NCBI GenBank assembly: GCA_014208095.1 | Contig: JACHMT010000001.1 | Coordinates: 806,001 to 870,000, forward strand | Reading direction: 5' to 3' | Length of the DNA: 64,000 bases | From: Actinospineispora eucalypti | GTDB taxonomy: Bacteria > Actinomycetota > Actinomycetes > Mycobacteriales > Pseudonocardiaceae | Shown: positions 17,464-26,304 of the stretch, in pieces | How the letters are laid out: each line of letters begins with the position of its first letter | Numbering within the stretch: the stretch's first letter is position 1 | Notes under the pieces: model-generated | Databases searched by the model: none | What the model was told of the DNA's origin: nothing | The model's input: only the letters and a program-made list of their open reading frames with translations | Position numbers and translations under genes: made by a program

Positions 17464-18462
17464 ATGAAGAAGCTGATCAACGCGCCGGAGTCGGTGCTGG
17501 TCGACGCCATGGCCGGCCTGGCCGCCGTGCACCCCGAGCTGCGGGTGGACCCGGAACAACGGATCATCACCCGGGCCGAAGGACCGCGCGCGGGCAAGGT
17601 CGCGCTGGTCTCCGGCGGCGGGTCCGGGCACGAACCCCTGCACGGCGGGTTCGTGGGGTACGGGATGCTGGACGGCGCCTGCCCGGGCGAGATCTTCACC
17701 TCCCCGGTGCCGGACCAGATCCTGGCCGCCGCCAAGGCCACCGACGGCGGGGCCGGCGCGCTGTTCATCGTGAAGAACTACACCGGCGACGTGATGAACT
17801 TCCAGCTCGCCGAGGAACTGGCCGGCGACGAGGGCATCACCGCGCGCGGCGTCCTGGTGAACGACGACGTGGCGGTGCGGGACTCCACCTACACCGCCGG
17901 CCGGCGGGGAACCGGCGCCACGGTGTTCGTGGAGAAGATCGCCGGCGCGCTGGCCGAGCGGGACGCGCCGCTGGACGAGGTGGCCGACGTGGCCACGCGG
18001 GTGAACGACGCCTCCCGCTCGTTCGCCGTGGCGCTCACCGCGTGCACCGTGCCGGCGTCCGGGCGGCCCGGGTTCGACCTGCCCGAGGACGAGATCGAGA
18101 TCGGCGTGGGCATCCACGGCGAGCCGGGCCGCGAGCGGGGCAAGCTGCGGTCGGCCGCTGAGCTGGTCGAGCTGGCCATGGACGCGATCCTGGAGGACCT
18201 CCCGCTGGCGGCCGGTGAGCGGACGATCCTGCTGGTCAACGGCCTCGGCGGCACTCCGCTGATCGAGCTGTACCTGGTCGCGGGCGAGGTGGCGAAGATC
18301 CTCGGCGGGCGACGGGTGGAGATCGCGGCCAGCCTGGTCGGCAACTACGTGACCAGCCTGGACATGGCCGGGGTGTCGATCAGCGTGTGCCGGGCGGACG
18401 ACCAGCTGCTGGACCTGTGGGCCGCGCCGGTGCAGACCCCGGCGCTGCGTTGGGGACGTTGA
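17464..18462 (+). CDS. dhaK: Dihydroxyacetone kinase subunit DhaK
   Basis: A 332-residue substrate-binding subunit of PTS-type dihydroxyacetone kinase. The residues known from E. coli DhaK fall at the same numbers here: His56 (GGGSGHEP), Asp109 (NYTGDVMNF) and the substrate-linking His218 (GVGIHGEPG). ATG 17464 is chosen over the in-frame ATG 17446 because AGGAG (17452-17456) is correctly spaced from it and the protein then starts MKKLINAPE as in the family. It forms a complex with DhaL, encoded 12 bp downstream, to make dihydroxyacetone phosphate in the cytoplasm. Confidence 0.95.
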   Translation: MKKLINAPESVLVDAMAGLAAVHPELRVDPEQRIITRAEGPRAGKVALVSGGGSGHEPLHGGFVGYGMLDGACPGEIFTSPVPDQILAAAKATDGGAGALFIVKNYTGDVMNFQLAEELAGDEGITARGVLVNDDVAVRDSTYTAGRRGTGATVFVEKIAGALAERDAPLDEVADVATRVNDASRSFAVALTACTVPASGRPGFDLPEDEIEIGVGIHGEPGRERGKLRSAAELVELAMDAILEDLPLAAGERTILLVNGLGGTPLIELYLVAGEVAKILGGRRVEIAASLVGNYVTSLDMAGVSISVCRADDQLLDLWAAPVQTPALRWGR

Positions 18463-18474
18463 GAGGACCAATTG

Positions 18475-19251
18475 ATGAAGATCGACGTGGCGCTGGCCGT
18501 TGCCTGGCTGGACCGGTTCGCCGACGCGGTGGACGCGCACCGGGACCAGCTCACCCAGCTGGACAGCGCGATCGGCGACGGTGACCACGGCAGCAACATG
18601 CAGCGCGGGTGCGACGCCGTGCGCACCGCGCTGGCCGACGCCGAGCCGGCCACCGTCGGCGCGGTGCTGGTCAAGGCGGGCGGGACGCTGATCTCCAAGG
18701 TCGGCGGGGCTTCCGGGCCGCTCTACGGGTCGGCGCTGCGGGCGGCGGGGAAAGCGCTGGGCGACGGGGAGTCGGCCAGCGCCGAGCAGCTGGTCGAGGC
18801 GCTGAACGCGGCGATCGCCGCGTTGGCCAAGCTCGGTGCGGCGCAACCCGGCGACAAGACCATGCTGGACGCGTGGACGCCCGCCGTCGCGGCCCTGGGT
18901 GAGGCGGTGGCCGGTGGCGGCGGGTTGCCGGCGGCGGCCGAGGCGGCGGCCGAGGCGGCGGAACAGGGCGCGGCGGCCACCGTGCCGCTGCAGGCCCGCA
19001 AGGGACGGGCGTCCTACCTGGGGCCGCGCAGCATCGGCCACCGGGACCCGGGGGCCAGCTCCACCGCGCTGCTGTTCGCCGCGCTCGCCGAGGCCACCCG
19101 GGACGCGCCGGGCGCCACCAAGGACGCGCCGGGCGTCACCGAGGACGCGCCGGGCGTCACCGAGGACGCGCCGGGCGTCACCGAGGACGCGCCGGGCGTC
19201 ACCGAGGACGCGCCGGGCGTCACCGAGGACGCGCCGGGCGCCGCCGGGTGA
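18475..19251 (+). CDS. dhaL: Dihydroxyacetone kinase ADP-binding subunit DhaL
   Basis: A 258-residue protein; the normal DhaL domain ends near residue 205. The Mg-ADP site Asp cluster (LDSAIGDGDHGSNM) and the GGASGPLYGSAL and GDKTMLDAW segments are intact. The C-terminus carries an unusual tail of seven heptapeptides (DAPGVTE type) encoded by a 21-bp tandem repeat. The start is ATG 18475 after GAGAGGACC. Its stop overlaps the next gene's GTG (19248). It holds ADP, which is rephosphorylated by DhaM and used to phosphorylate DHA on DhaK. Confidence 0.93.
   Translation: MKIDVALAVAWLDRFADAVDAHRDQLTQLDSAIGDGDHGSNMQRGCDAVRTALADAEPATVGAVLVKAGGTLISKVGGASGPLYGSALRAAGKALGDGESASAEQLVEALNAAIAALAKLGAAQPGDKTMLDAWTPAVAALGEAVAGGGGLPAAAEAAAEAAEQGAAATVPLQARKGRASYLGPRSIGHRDPGASSTALLFAALAEATRDAPGATKDAPGVTEDAPGVTEDAPGVTEDAPGVTEDAPGVTEDAPGAAG
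19101..19247 (+). repeat. 21-bp tandem repeat (7 units) in the 3' end of dhaL
   Basis: Seven units of exactly 21 bp start at 19101, 19122, 19143, 19164, 19185, 19206 and 19227, each beginning GGACGCGCCGGGCG. The middle five are identical; the first and last differ at a few bases. They stay in frame and encode repeated DAPG(V/A)T(E/K) heptapeptides. Identity of the central units suggests recent slippage expansion. Confidence 0.95.
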
Positions 19252-20168
19252 GCGCGGGCGGAGTCGATCGGCTGGCCCTGGGACTGGCCGCACTGGGCCG
19301 GCCGGCGTACATCAACCTGGGCCGCGACGGCGAGCTGCCGGCCGAGCGAACCGTGGACGAGATGCGCGCGGCCAGCTGGGCGGTGCTGGACGGGGCCTAC
19401 GCGGCCGGCGTGCGCTGGGTGGACGTGGCCCGTTCCTACGGGCGGGCGGAGGAGTTCCTGGCCGGCTGGCTGGCCGCCCGGGGGCAGCCGGAGCTGACCG
19501 TATCCAGCAAGTGGGGCTACGCCTACGTCGGCGAGTGGCGGATGGACGCCCAGGTGCATGAGCTGAAGGAGCACTCGGCCGCCCGGCTGCGCGAGCAGTA
19601 CGCCGAGTCGCGGAAGCTGCTCGGCGACCGCCTGGACCTCTACCAGGTCCACTCGCTGACCCCGGACAGCCCGCTGTTCACCGACCGGGAGCTGCTGGGT
19701 CTGCTCGCCGAGCTGGCCGAGTCCGGCCCGCGGCTGGGTTTCTCCACGTCCGGGCCGAACCAGGCGGACGCCATCGAACGGGCGCTGGAGCTGGGCCTGT
19801 TCTCCGCGGTCCAGTCCACCTGGAACCCGCTGGAGCCCTCGGCCGGGGATGCGCTGGCCGCCGCGCACGCGGCCGGCTGCCACGTGATCGTCAAGGAGGC
19901 ACTGGCCAACGGGCGGCTGGTGGTCACCGCCCCGCCGGCGGTGGACCGGTTGGCCACCGAGTACGGGGTGGGCCAGGACGCGGTCGCGCTGGCCGCCGCG
20001 CTGGCCCAGCCGTGGGCGGACACCGTGCTCCTCGGCCCGGCCGGTGTCGGGCAGCTGCGGGCCAACCTGGCCGCGCTGGACGTCCCGATCGACCGGGCGG
20101 AGCTCGCCGACCTCGCGGAAGACCCTGCGGACTACTGGAAACAACGCTCCGCCCTCGCCTGGAACTAA
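19248..20168 (+). CDS. Aldo/keto reductase
   Basis: A 306-residue AKR-fold protein. The catalytic tetrad region is seen as GVRWVDVARSYGRAEEFLAGW (Asp and Tyr) and VSSKWGYAYVGEW (Lys), followed by LYQVHSLTPDSPLF. GTG 19248 overlaps the dhaL stop, so it is probably co-transcribed with dhaKL and might reduce or oxidise a triose or related carbonyl; this is inference. The substrate cannot be read from sequence. Confidence 0.85.
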   Translation: MSAGGVDRLALGLAALGRPAYINLGRDGELPAERTVDEMRAASWAVLDGAYAAGVRWVDVARSYGRAEEFLAGWLAARGQPELTVSSKWGYAYVGEWRMDAQVHELKEHSAARLREQYAESRKLLGDRLDLYQVHSLTPDSPLFTDRELLGLLAELAESGPRLGFSTSGPNQADAIERALELGLFSAVQSTWNPLEPSAGDALAAAHAAGCHVIVKEALANGRLVVTAPPAVDRLATEYGVGQDAVALAAALAQPWADTVLLGPAGVGQLRANLAALDVPIDRAELADLAEDPADYWKQRSALAWN

Positions 20169-20177
20169 GCTTTCCCG

Positions 20178-21059
20178 GTGGGTTCGAACGCGGCGCGCCG
20201 GTTGTTGCTCGTGCACGCACATCCGGACGACGAGACCATCACCACCGGCGGGACCATCGCCCGGTACGCCTCCGACCCCGACACCCACGTGACCCTGGTC
20301 ACCTGCACGCTGGGCGAGCAGGGTGAGGTGATGGTGCCCGCGCTGGCCGGGCTGGCGGCCGAGGCGGCCGACCAGCTCGGCGGTTACCGGGTCGGCGAGC
20401 TGGCCACCGCCATGGCCGCCCTGGGCCTGCGCGACCAGCGGTTCCTGGGCGGGATCGGGCGCTGGCGGGACAGCGGGATGACCGTCGTGGACGGGCGGCC
20501 CGCCGTGCCCCCGACGCTGCACCCCAGGGCGTTCTGTACCCCGGCCGACCGGGCCGAGCAGGTCGACGCGCTGGCCGCGATCATGGCGGAGACCCGGCCG
20601 CAGGTGGTGGTCGGCTACGACCCGGGCGGCGGATACGGGCATCCTGATCACGTGCGCGCACACGAGATCACCATGGCCGCCGCCGCCCGCACGCCGTCGG
20701 TGCGCAAGGTGTACTGGACCGTGGTGCCGCGCAGCGACCTGGCGGCCGGGCTGGCCGAGCTCACCGGGGCCGACCTGCCGTGGCGGCTGGGCGAACCGGG
20801 CGAGCTGGTCTGCGTACCGGACGAAACGGTGACCACCAGGCTGGACGTCGGCCGGCAGCTGCCGGCCAAGCTGGCCGCGCTGCGCGGGCACGCCACCCAG
20901 CTGACCGTGTGGGCGAACGGCGAACGCCGCGCCTTCGCGCTGACCAACGAGATCGGGCAACCGGTGTACCGCGAGGAGTGCTACGTCCTGGCCGCCGGCC
21001 GGCAAGGCATTCCCACAACGCCCGAGCGTGACCTGTTCGAGGGGATCGAGACCGCATGA
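20178..21059 (+). CDS. mshB: N-acetyl-1-D-myo-inositol-2-amino-2-deoxy-alpha-D-glucopyranoside deacetylase MshB
   Basis: A 293-residue PIG-L/LmbE-fold Zn deacetylase, close to the length of mycobacterial MshB. Zn ligands are in HAHPDDETITTGGT and GYGHPDHVRAHE. It removes the acetyl group from GlcNAc-inositol in mycothiol biosynthesis in the cytoplasm. The assignment over other PIG-L proteins rests on full-length similarity (RAFCTPADRAEQVDAL, ECYVLAAGR) and on its neighbours (membrane protein, fdxC, dapC), the M. tuberculosis Rv1170 context. GTG 20178 start; the next gene overlaps its stop. Confidence 0.92.
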   Translation: MGSNAARRLLLVHAHPDDETITTGGTIARYASDPDTHVTLVTCTLGEQGEVMVPALAGLAAEAADQLGGYRVGELATAMAALGLRDQRFLGGIGRWRDSGMTVVDGRPAVPPTLHPRAFCTPADRAEQVDALAAIMAETRPQVVVGYDPGGGYGHPDHVRAHEITMAAAARTPSVRKVYWTVVPRSDLAAGLAELTGADLPWRLGEPGELVCVPDETVTTRLDVGRQLPAKLAALRGHATQLTVWANGERRAFALTNEIGQPVYREECYVLAAGRQGIPTTPERDLFEGIETA

Positions 21060-21481
21060 CCGACGACCGGACCGCGACCGGTACCGCACTCGCGCCGCTC
21101 CCGGCCGAGCCGAGGGAGCAGACCGGCGCGATCTCCGTGCTGGCGGTGCTGCTGGTGGACACGGTGTTGCTCGCGGTGCTGGAGCTGTGCTTCCTCACCC
21201 TCTACTGGGGTGCCGTCCCGATCCCGCTCAGCGCGTTGCTGGGGTTGGTCACCACCCCGTGGCTGGTGCGCAACGCCGGCGCGGTGGCCGGTGTGCCGGG
21301 GGCCGGCCTGGTGTTGGGGGCCTGGGCGGTGGTCATCTTCGGGATCGGCCTGGCCGGCCCCGGTGGTGACGTGCTGCTGCCGCTGGACCTGTTGTCCATG
21401 GCCCAGGTGATGGCCGGGCTGCTGCCCGGCGCGTTCGTCCTCGGCCGGGTCATCCGGAACGAACGCGCGGGGTCCGACTAA
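21056..21481 (+). CDS. Small integral membrane protein (Rv1171-like)
   Basis: A 141-residue protein with four predicted TM helices (about 28-50 ISVLAVLLVDTVLLAVLELCF, 52-72, 80-103 GLVLGAWAVVIFGIGLAGP, 112-132 LLSMAQVMAGLLPGAFVLG). ATG 21056 overlaps the mshB stop. Its place directly after mshB is the same as Rv1171 in M. tuberculosis. Function unknown; no catalytic motif is visible. Confidence 0.75.
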   Translation: MTDDRTATGTALAPLPAEPREQTGAISVLAVLLVDTVLLAVLELCFLTLYWGAVPIPLSALLGLVTTPWLVRNAGAVAGVPGAGLVLGAWAVVIFGIGLAGPGGDVLLPLDLLSMAQVMAGLLPGAFVLGRVIRNERAGSD

Positions 21482-22569
21482 GGCGTGTCCGGCGGCACCA
21501 GGTAGATGTAGCGGTGGTGCTGGCGGAAGCCGAGCCGCCGGTACAGGGCCATGGCGGGCACGTTGTGCTCGGCCACCTGCAGCACGCACCACTGCGCCCC
21601 CCGGTCCAGCGCCCACCGGGCGCCGGCGCGCATCAGCGCGGAACCCACGCCGGCCTTGCGGTACTCGTGGGCCACCCACAGCCTGGCCACGTGCAGGTGC
21701 CCGTCCACCAGCGCCAGCCGCACCGCGCCGACGGCGGTGGGGCCGTCCCGTGCCACCCCGAACCCCATCGCGTCCCGGTCGGCCAGCGCGGGGGCGGTCA
21801 GGACGTGGCGGGCGGCTTCGGAGGGCTGTTGTTCCTCCACGGTGAGGCGCCACCAGTCCGCGTCCGGTCGCGGGTCGATCCTCGGCGCCACACCGGGCCA
21901 CTTCGCCGGTTCGCCCGGCTCGTTGTCCGGGCCGGCGGACCGGCCGGCCAGCTGGGCCAGCTCGGTGACCTGTACGGACACCTCGGCGCCCGGTGCGTGC
22001 GACTCGTCCAACCGCCAGCCGTGTTCGGCCAGCCGCTCGTGCCACGGCGAGTCGCGCGGCACCTGTGCCCTCGGTCGTAGCCCGTGCCGGGCGGCGAAGC
22101 CGACCGCCTCGGCCAGCGCTTCCGGCGTGGGACGGCCCGGGTCGCCGACCACCAGGGTCGAGTTGGCCCGGCCGGTGAACCCGCCGGCGGCTCGCAGCCG
22201 CCACTGGCCGAGCGGCCGGTCCACCACGGCGGGCCAGGCGTCGGCGCACAGCCGTTCCAGCCGGGAAACCGCCGCCCAGGACGCCCGCCGGGCCCGGGGC
22301 TGGGGGATCTCCCGCACCGCCACCACCGCCTCCCTGGCCACCCGGACCGGACCGCGTCTGGTGTGCACCAACAGGTCCGGCCGCCCCTCGGACTCCAACT
22401 CGCCGACCGAGTCGGTGAATAACGGCCGCCCATCCCGGGTAGCCAGCCGGTGCCGCAAGGTCACCCGGCAGCCGTGTAGCCGGGCCAGCAGCTCAGCGGA
22501 CCGTGCGCCGCGGATTTCCACAACATCGAGTTTGCCGCATCCGGCTTTCCGGGAGAGTGATTCAGCCAA
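21478..22569 (-). CDS. GNAT family N-acetyltransferase with SH3-like N-terminal domain
   Basis: A protein of up to 363 residues. The N-terminal 90 residues form a beta-rich module (VTLRHRLATRDGRPLFTDSVGEL, a translation of modifier-type domain). The C-terminal 130 residues are a clear GNAT domain with the acetyl-CoA loop VAHEYRKAGVGSALMRAGAR and the end VPAMALYRRLGFRQHHRYIY. This layout matches actinobacterial proteins described as N-acetylglutamate synthase of the Cg3035 type; I regard that as likely but unproven. Start is uncertain: TTG 22569 or GTG 22521. Convergent with the preceding membrane-protein gene, overlapping by 4 bp. Confidence 0.75.
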   Translation of the reverse strand: MAESLSRKAGCGKLDVVEIRGARSAELLARLHGCRVTLRHRLATRDGRPLFTDSVGELESEGRPDLLVHTRRGPVRVAREAVVAVREIPQPRARRASWAAVSRLERLCADAWPAVVDRPLGQWRLRAAGGFTGRANSTLVVGDPGRPTPEALAEAVGFAARHGLRPRAQVPRDSPWHERLAEHGWRLDESHAPGAEVSVQVTELAQLAGRSAGPDNEPGEPAKWPGVAPRIDPRPDADWWRLTVEEQQPSEAARHVLTAPALADRDAMGFGVARDGPTAVGAVRLALVDGHLHVARLWVAHEYRKAGVGSALMRAGARWALDRGAQWCVLQVAEHNVPAMALYRRLGFRQHHRYIYLVPPDTP

Positions 22570-22654
22570 CAGAGGCCTACCTTGGTACGCGTGATGGAAA
22601 CTGAGGAGACATACTGACGTCCGAGAACGTCGTTACCACCGCTGGAGAGACGCC

Positions 22655-22981
22655 GTGACGTATGTGATCGCCGAGCCATGTGTCGACCTGCAAGACAAGG
22701 CCTGCATAGAAGAGTGCCCGGTTGACTGCATCTATGAGGGTGGGCGGATGCTCTACATCCACCCCGATGAGTGCGTCGACTGCGGCGCCTGCGAGCCGGT
22801 CTGCCCGGTCGAGGCCATCTACTACGAGGACGACGTTCCGGATCAGTGGAAGGACTACACCAAGGCGAACGCCGACTTCTTCGAGGAGCTCGGCTCGCCG
22901 GGTGGCGCCTCCAAGGTCGGCCGGGTGGAGCGGGACGTGCCGCCGGCTTCCGGGCTGCCCCCGCAGGAACACGACGCGTGA
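22655..22981 (+). CDS. fdxC: Seven-iron ferredoxin (FdxA/FdxC type)
   Basis: A 108-residue 7Fe ferredoxin. Cys9, Cys17 and Cys50 fit the [3Fe-4S] ligands, and Cys21, Cys40, Cys43 and Cys46 the [4Fe-4S] ligands, with the free Cys25 as in the Azotobacter FdI family (offset by one). It is a soluble electron carrier, for example to cytochromes P450 or redox enzymes. GTG 22655 follows a GGAGAG-type ribosome site. In M. tuberculosis fdxC (Rv1177) also directly precedes dapC. Confidence 0.93.
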   Translation: MTYVIAEPCVDLQDKACIEECPVDCIYEGGRMLYIHPDECVDCGACEPVCPVEAIYYEDDVPDQWKDYTKANADFFEELGSPGGASKVGRVERDVPPASGLPPQEHDA

Positions 22982-22988
22982 GCACTGT

Positions 22989-24104
22989 TTGAGCCCGTTC
23001 ATCGCCGGGCTGCCGGACTTTCCCTGGGACTCGCTCGCCGAGGCCACCGCGAAGGCGGCCGCCCACCCGGACGGCATTGTGGACCTCTCCGTCGGTACCC
23101 CCGTGGACGAGGTGCCGACGGCGATCAGGGCGGCGCTGGCCAGCGAGCCGGCGCAGGCGCCCGGCTACCCGGCCACCTGGGGAACCGCCGCCCTGCGTGG
23201 GGCCGCCTCGGCGGCGATGGGCCGGCGCTACGGGGTCGACGGGCTGAACCCGGACGCCGTGCTGCCCACCATCGGCTCCAAGGAGCTGGTCGCCTGGCTG
23301 CCCACGCTGCTCGGCCTGGGGGCGGGGGACGCCGTGGTGATCCCCGAGCTGGCCTACCCGACGTACGAGGTGGGCGCGCGCATTGCCGGCGCCGATCCGG
23401 TGCGCGCCGACTCGCTGCTCTCGGCCGGACCGGCCCGCGTGCGGCTGGTGTGGGTGAACTCGCCGTCCAACCCGACCGGGCGGGTGCTGCCGGTCGAGCA
23501 CCTGCGCAAGATGGTCGACTGGACGCGCGAGCGGGGCGCGGTGCTGGCCGCCGACGAGTGCTACCTCGGGCTGTCCGGCGGTCGGCCCGAGGGCGTCTAC
23601 TCGGTGCTGCACCCCGAGGTGTGCGGCGGTTCGCACGCCGGGCTGCTGGCGGTGCACTCGCTGTCCAAGACGTCCAACCTGGCCGGCTACCGGGCCGGGT
23701 TCGTGACCGGTGACCCCTCGCTGGTCGCCGGCCTGCTGGAGGTGCGCAAGCACGCCGGCATGATGATGCCGAGGCCGGTGCAGGTGGCGATGACCGCCGC
23801 GCTGGAGGACGACACGCACGTCGCCGCCCAGTGGGCGCGCTACCGCGCCCGGCGGGAGAAGCTGGCCGGCGCGTTGACCTCGGCCGGGTTGAAAATCGAG
23901 CACTCCGATAACGCGCCAGCCGGGCTCTACCTGTGGGCCACGGCCGGCGAACCGTGCCGGGCGACCGTGGACCGGCTGGCCGGGCTGGGCATCCTGGTCG
24001 CGCCGGGCGAGTTCTACGGCCCGGCCGGGGCGCGGCACGTGCGGGTGGCGCTGACCGCCACCGACGAGCGGGTGGACGCGGCGGTGCAGCGGCTCCTTTC
24101 ATGA
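22989..24104 (+). CDS. dapC: N-succinyldiaminopimelate aminotransferase DapC
   Basis: A 371-residue class-I/II PLP aminotransferase. The substrate and PLP regions are GYPATWGTAALRGA, WVNSPSNPTGRVLP and the PLP-Lys segment HSLSKTSNLAGYRAGF. It converts N-succinyl-2-amino-6-ketopimelate to N-succinyl-LL-diaminopimelate in the lysine/peptidoglycan pathway. The start is TTG 22989, 8 bp after the ferredoxin stop, giving MSPFIAGLPDFPWD, the family N-terminus. dapD and dapE lie within 5 kb, supporting the call. Confidence 0.92.
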   Translation: MSPFIAGLPDFPWDSLAEATAKAAAHPDGIVDLSVGTPVDEVPTAIRAALASEPAQAPGYPATWGTAALRGAASAAMGRRYGVDGLNPDAVLPTIGSKELVAWLPTLLGLGAGDAVVIPELAYPTYEVGARIAGADPVRADSLLSAGPARVRLVWVNSPSNPTGRVLPVEHLRKMVDWTRERGAVLAADECYLGLSGGRPEGVYSVLHPEVCGGSHAGLLAVHSLSKTSNLAGYRAGFVTGDPSLVAGLLEVRKHAGMMMPRPVQVAMTAALEDDTHVAAQWARYRARREKLAGALTSAGLKIEHSDNAPAGLYLWATAGEPCRATVDRLAGLGILVAPGEFYGPAGARHVRVALTATDERVDAAVQRLLS

Positions 24105-24114
24105 GCGCCCGCCG

Positions 24115-25314
24115 ATGAGTCGGCCTCGCCCGGCAGCGGTGCTGGTCGGGGTCCTGCTGCTGGCGGTGAGCTTCCGCACCGCGCTGGCCGGCTACCCGCC
24201 GCTGCTGGAGATCGTCCGGGACGACCTGGGGCTTTCCGCCGGCGCGGCCGGCCTGGTGCAGGCCTCGGCGGTGGTGCTGATGGGCATTGGCTCGTTCGCC
24301 GCTCCCGCCGTGGGCGTCCGGCTGGGTTGGGAGCGCGGGCTGGCCGTGTCGGTGGCGGTCCTCTCCGCCGGCAGCCTGGTGCGCATCGTGCCGACGCTGC
24401 CCGCACTGATCTGTGGCAGTGTGCTGGTCGGCTGGGGCATCGGCACGGCCGGCGTGCTGGTCACCGGCGTGGTGAAACACCACCTGGAGGGCCGGGCCGG
24501 GGTGGTTACCGGTTCCTACGTGGTGTCCATGATGATCGGCGCCTCGGTGACCAGCGTGGTCGCCGTGCCGCTCGCCGTCGGCCTGGGTGGCTGGTCGTTC
24601 TCCCTGGCGGTGTGGGCGGTGCCCGCGCTGCTCGCGGTGGGCGCCTGGTGGTCGGTGGCGCGGTGGTGCCCGCCGGGTTCGAACGACCGGCGCGGGGCGC
24701 TGCCCTGGCGGGACGGCTTCGCCCGGCTGGCCATGTGTTTCATGGCATCCACGTCGGTGCAGTTCTACGGCTGGCTGACCTGGTTGGCCCCGTACTACCA
24801 GCACCTCGGCTGGTCGCCGCGGCGAGCGGCGCTGCTGCAGGCGCTGTGGACGTTCACCCAGATCCCGGCGGCGCTGCTGGTGTCGGCGATGGCCGAGCGA
24901 CGCCGCCGGTGGGTGTTCTGGTCGTCCGCGTCGCTGGTCTGCGGGCTGGTGGGCACGGTCGGCGCGCTGTGCTGGCCGCTGCCGCCGGTGGTCGGCCCGT
25001 GGGCTTGGGCGGTGCTGGCCGCGATCGGCGTCGGCGCCGGGTTCCCCCTGGGCATCTCGGTGATCGCCTGGCGAACCCCGGACGGGGCGCGAGCCGGCGC
25101 GGTGGGCGGCCTCGCGCTGGGCGTCGGCTACCTGATGGCCGGGACGGCACCGCTGCTGATGGGCCTGCTGCTGGACCTCACCGGCGGCTACCGAGTCCCG
25201 TTCGGCGTCCTGGTACTGGCCGGCCTGACCCAGGCCCTGGCCATCCTGCTCATCGGCGACGGGCCTGAACCAACCCGCCCGACCCGACCCGACCGCCCGG
25301 CCCGGGCGGGCTAG
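24115..25314 (+). CDS. MFS transporter, CynX/NimT-like
   Basis: A 399-residue, 12-TM major facilitator. It starts RPAAVLVGVLLLAVSFRTAL and has GYPPLLEIVRDDLGLSAGAAGLVQ, the pattern of the cyanate/nitroimidazole (CynX/NimT) subgroup. Most probably a proton-coupled exporter or importer of a small solute. ATG 24115 lies 10 bp after dapC. The Pro/Arg-rich C-terminal tail overlaps the end of the convergent CHAD gene by 4 bp. Substrate unknown. Confidence 0.85.
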   Translation: MSRPRPAAVLVGVLLLAVSFRTALAGYPPLLEIVRDDLGLSAGAAGLVQASAVVLMGIGSFAAPAVGVRLGWERGLAVSVAVLSAGSLVRIVPTLPALICGSVLVGWGIGTAGVLVTGVVKHHLEGRAGVVTGSYVVSMMIGASVTSVVAVPLAVGLGGWSFSLAVWAVPALLAVGAWWSVARWCPPGSNDRRGALPWRDGFARLAMCFMASTSVQFYGWLTWLAPYYQHLGWSPRRAALLQALWTFTQIPAALLVSAMAERRRRWVFWSSASLVCGLVGTVGALCWPLPPVVGPWAWAVLAAIGVGAGFPLGISVIAWRTPDGARAGAVGGLALGVGYLMAGTAPLLMGLLLDLTGGYRVPFGVLVLAGLTQALAILLIGDGPEPTRPTRPDRPARAG

Positions 25315-26288
25315 AGGACGCTGGCGCGCGCGGCCACCCGCTGCCAGGCCGCCCACCAGAGCCCGCGCTGCTGTTCCGCGCGCGCGTACTCTCGCTCCAC
25401 CAGGCGCCCGGCGACGAACGTCAGCAGTCGCGGGTCGCCGCTGGTCGCGCCCCGGTCCAGCAGCTCGCGGATCTTCTCCTGGGCGACGCAGGCGTCCTGG
25501 TGATCGCCGAGCACCTCCTGCAGGCCGGAGGTGGCGCCGAGCAGCTGGCGGACCGGCTTGCCGAGCACCGGCTCCACCAGCTCGCCGGTGTAGCGCAGCC
25601 GCTTGCCCTTGATGCGCAGCGCGTGCAGCACCTCGTCCGGCGGGTCCTCCCCGGCGCGCCGCACCGCCTTGCGCAGCATGCGGAACTCCTTGCGCACCAG
25701 CTCGACCAGCTCCGGCTGGCGTTCGGTGGCCGACGGGGTGGGCAGGGGCAGACGGACCGCGTCGGCCAGCCGTTCCAGCAGCGTGACGTAGCGGGGCGCG
25801 GCCAGCGCGTGCATCATGTCCGCCCTGGCCAGCGTGTAGTCCGCGTCCAGCGTGCTGATCAGCGCCTCGGCGGCGGCGCGCTCGTTCTCCGGCAGGTCGG
25901 CGGCCAGCCCGCGCAGCCGGGGCAACAACACGTCCAGGTCCCGGACCGGCCCCAACGAGCGCCCCAACCAACCCAGCTCGGCCCGCAGCGTGTCCGACCA
26001 CTCGGCGTCCAACAGCGGCCGGGCCGCCTTCAGGGCGGCCCGCATGCGCCGGACGGAAACCCGCATCTGGTGCACGTCCTCGACGTCCCGCCCGATGCGC
26101 GCGCCCGCGTCGTGCTTGAGCAGCGCGCGTAGCCGGGTGTCCAGCGCGACCCGCACGTGGTGCACCGGGGGGTCGCTGGGCACGGCGGTGAGCGGCTCGG
26201 GCAGCCGCAGCACGGCCAGCGGTGGTGCCTCGGTGCCCCGATGGATCGGAGCGGGGTGCCGAACGGCCGTTGCGCCGGTTAAGACCAT
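25311..26288 (-). CDS. CHAD domain protein
   Basis: A 325-residue alpha-helical CHAD domain. It has the two typical basic helices, DVHQMRVSVRRMRAALKAAR (about 70-90) and VLHALRIKGKRLRYTGELVE (about 235-255), whose conserved His, Arg and Lys residues line the polyphosphate-binding groove in this family. The usual partner CYTH domain is absent, so it is a stand-alone CHAD protein. Likely binds inorganic polyphosphate. ATG 26288 (minus). It lies 17 bp downstream of dapD on the same strand and may be co-transcribed. Confidence 0.88.
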   Translation of the reverse strand: MVLTGATAVRHPAPIHRGTEAPPLAVLRLPEPLTAVPSDPPVHHVRVALDTRLRALLKHDAGARIGRDVEDVHQMRVSVRRMRAALKAARPLLDAEWSDTLRAELGWLGRSLGPVRDLDVLLPRLRGLAADLPENERAAAEALISTLDADYTLARADMMHALAAPRYVTLLERLADAVRLPLPTPSATERQPELVELVRKEFRMLRKAVRRAGEDPPDEVLHALRIKGKRLRYTGELVEPVLGKPVRQLLGATSGLQEVLGDHQDACVAQEKIRELLDRGATSGDPRLLTFVAGRLVEREYARAEQQRGLWWAAWQRVAARASVL

Positions 26289-26304
26289 GAGACCAGTCTA
26301 AGTT

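Noticed and set aside
16537-19293. A 918-codon minus-strand open frame over iclR-dhaKL
   Set aside because: Antisense shadow; the 21-bp repeat is also read as a repeat in it, which is not evidence of coding.
23125-26001. A 958-codon minus-strand open frame over dapC, MFS and CHAD
   Set aside because: Shadow of well-supported genes with low-complexity composition.
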